Shown in pieces: positions 7,518-8,069 of a DNA stretch of 8,069 bases (positions are counted from its first letter, which is position 1; each line of letters begins with the position of its first letter). Origin of the DNA: Methylobacteriaceae bacterium (lineage in GTDB: Bacteria; Pseudomonadota; Alphaproteobacteria; Rhizobiales; Beijerinckiaceae); contig JAISTL010000058.1 of NCBI GenBank assembly GCA_031272615.1, forward strand, positions 1 to 8,069, written 5' to 3'. The translations under genes and the position numbers were made by a program. Below the pieces are notes generated by a model. The model ran no database searches, had not been told where the DNA came from, and saw nothing but the letters and a program-made list of their open reading frames with translations.

Positions 7518-7521
7518 GTTC
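7507..7521 (+). promoter_or_regulatory. Near-consensus alphaproteobacterial LexA (SOS) box
   Basis: GTTG (7507-7510), 7 bp, then GTTC (7518-7521) differs by one base from the alphaproteobacterial LexA direct repeat GTTC-N7-GTTC. It covers the predicted uvrB -10, where a bound repressor would block polymerase. uvrB is a common SOS gene. Confidence 0.5.
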
Positions 7522-7553
7522 CGTCACATCGCAGCGAAATCAGGTTTCGAAAC

Positions 7554-8069
7554 GTGAACGCATTTCCGCAAAAAACACGACGGGCACGGCGCGAATCGTC
7601 GGCGTCGCGGCCGGAGTTGAAACCGCTGGAACCCCATCTTGCGGAGCTTCTCAACCCCGCCATCAACCGTAAACGCGCCGAAGTTGAAGAAAAACACAGC
7701 GGTCACATGGAACTGGGAGAGATACCGCAAACCATGCTGCGGGGTGTGACGCCGTTTGCGCTGCCGCTGAGGGAACCTGATAAACCCCGACGGAAAAAGA
7801 CAAAGCCGCTGTTGGGGGAAGGAACCGGGGCGGGCGGCGGCGTCTCGGCGACGGTGGACGCCTTGGCCCATTTGCTGGAAGAGGGCGATCCGCACTTTCG
7901 CGGCGGCGTCCCCTGGGTTCCGCACCGCCCGCCGAGACCGGACAAAACCGAGGGCGGCATTCCGTTCAAACTGGTTTCCGATTTTACGCCGGCGGGCGAC
8001 CAACCGCAGGCCATCGGAGAGTTGGTCAACGGCATCCGTGACGGTGAACGGGACCAGGTGCTGCTCGGC
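7554..8069 (+). CDS. uvrB: UvrABC system protein B (excinuclease subunit), N-terminal part
   Basis: UvrB is the damage-verifying helicase-like subunit of nucleotide excision repair. It receives damaged DNA from UvrA and then recruits UvrC. Only the first 172 residues are in the window, and the frame is open to its last base. The conserved UvrB start, [18 protein letters not shown], appears at residues 137-154, and QVLLG at 168-172 leads into the Walker A motif, which lies just outside. About 136 residues precede the conserved core, which E. coli UvrB enters almost at once. They include [15 protein letters not shown] (25-39), a basic Pro-rich stretch and [19 protein letters not shown] (97-115), and match the extension known in alphaproteobacterial UvrB. 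The GTG at 7554 is chosen because it precedes the conserved extension. It has only a weak AGG 9 nt upstream, so the start is the least certain point. Confidence 0.92.
   Translation, partial: MNAFPQKTRRARRESSASRPELKPLEPHLAELLNPAINRKRAEVEEKHSGHMELGEIPQTMLRGVTPFALPLREPDKPRRKKTKPLLGEGTGAGGGVSATVDALAHLLEEGDPHFRGGVPWVPHRPPRPDKTEGGIPFKLVSDFTPAGDQPQAIGELVNGIRDGERDQVLLG

Noticed and set aside
7342..7557. 71-codon open frame on the + strand before uvrB, stop overlapping the uvrB GTG
   Set aside because: The overlap looked like translational coupling, but the frame crosses the greA promoter, lacks a ribosome site and shows no protein-like features.
7524..8003. Open frame on the - strand opposite uvrB
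   Set aside because: The + strand encodes the conserved UvrB N-terminus. The - frame is its shadow.

Overview
The window is a stretch of GC-rich bacterial chromosome carrying ordinary housekeeping and regulatory genes. An alphaproteobacterium, perhaps near Rhodospirillales, fits best. GreA opens with the alphaproteobacterial MxKVPMT pattern. UvrB carries the long N-terminal extension of that class. An ELM1-family gene sits with trxB and a LysR gene, and a near-consensus GTTC-N7-GTTC LexA box lies before uvrB. One gene breaks the pattern: pdxH resembles the enterobacterial type. I see no insertion sequence, phage gene, CRISPR array, tRNA or rRNA.

Layout. 1-1160: 3' part of an EF-G-like translation factor on the + strand, closed by a strong intrinsic terminator. 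1225-1911: a gene-poor stretch, partly AT-rich. It holds a candidate small RNA on the - strand (promoter, hairpin with an anti-Shine-Dalgarno loop, second hairpin, intrinsic terminator), several inverted repeats, and a promoter for pdxH. 1912-2565: pdxH (+). 2569-5477: a probable three-gene - strand operon in transcription order ELM1-family protein, trxB, lysR-type regulator, with 40-bp gaps. 5478-5616: an AT-rich divergent control region. 5617-6129: Lrp/AsnC-family regulator (+). 6131-6640: small lipoprotein (-) with its own promoter. 6743-7216: greA (-), with a long leader that contains an intrinsic terminator. 7217-7553: divergent greA/uvrB control region. 7554-8069: start of uvrB (+), cut by the window edge.

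The genes do not form one pathway. They cover translation (EF-G-like), vitamin B6 cofactor synthesis (PdxH), thiol redox (TrxB), transcript proofreading (GreA), nucleotide excision repair (UvrB) and regulation (LysR, Lrp). Two tail-to-tail gene pairs, pdxH/lysR and lrp/lipoprotein, are separated by only 3 bp and 1 bp, with no terminator between them.

I found no convincing new multi-gene system. The best leads are non-coding: the anti-SD small RNA at about 1300-1425, and the greA leader, which could make a short terminated RNA much as the E. coli greA leader does. All promoter and RNA calls come from reading motifs by eye. Family assignments rest on recognised motifs, not on a search.
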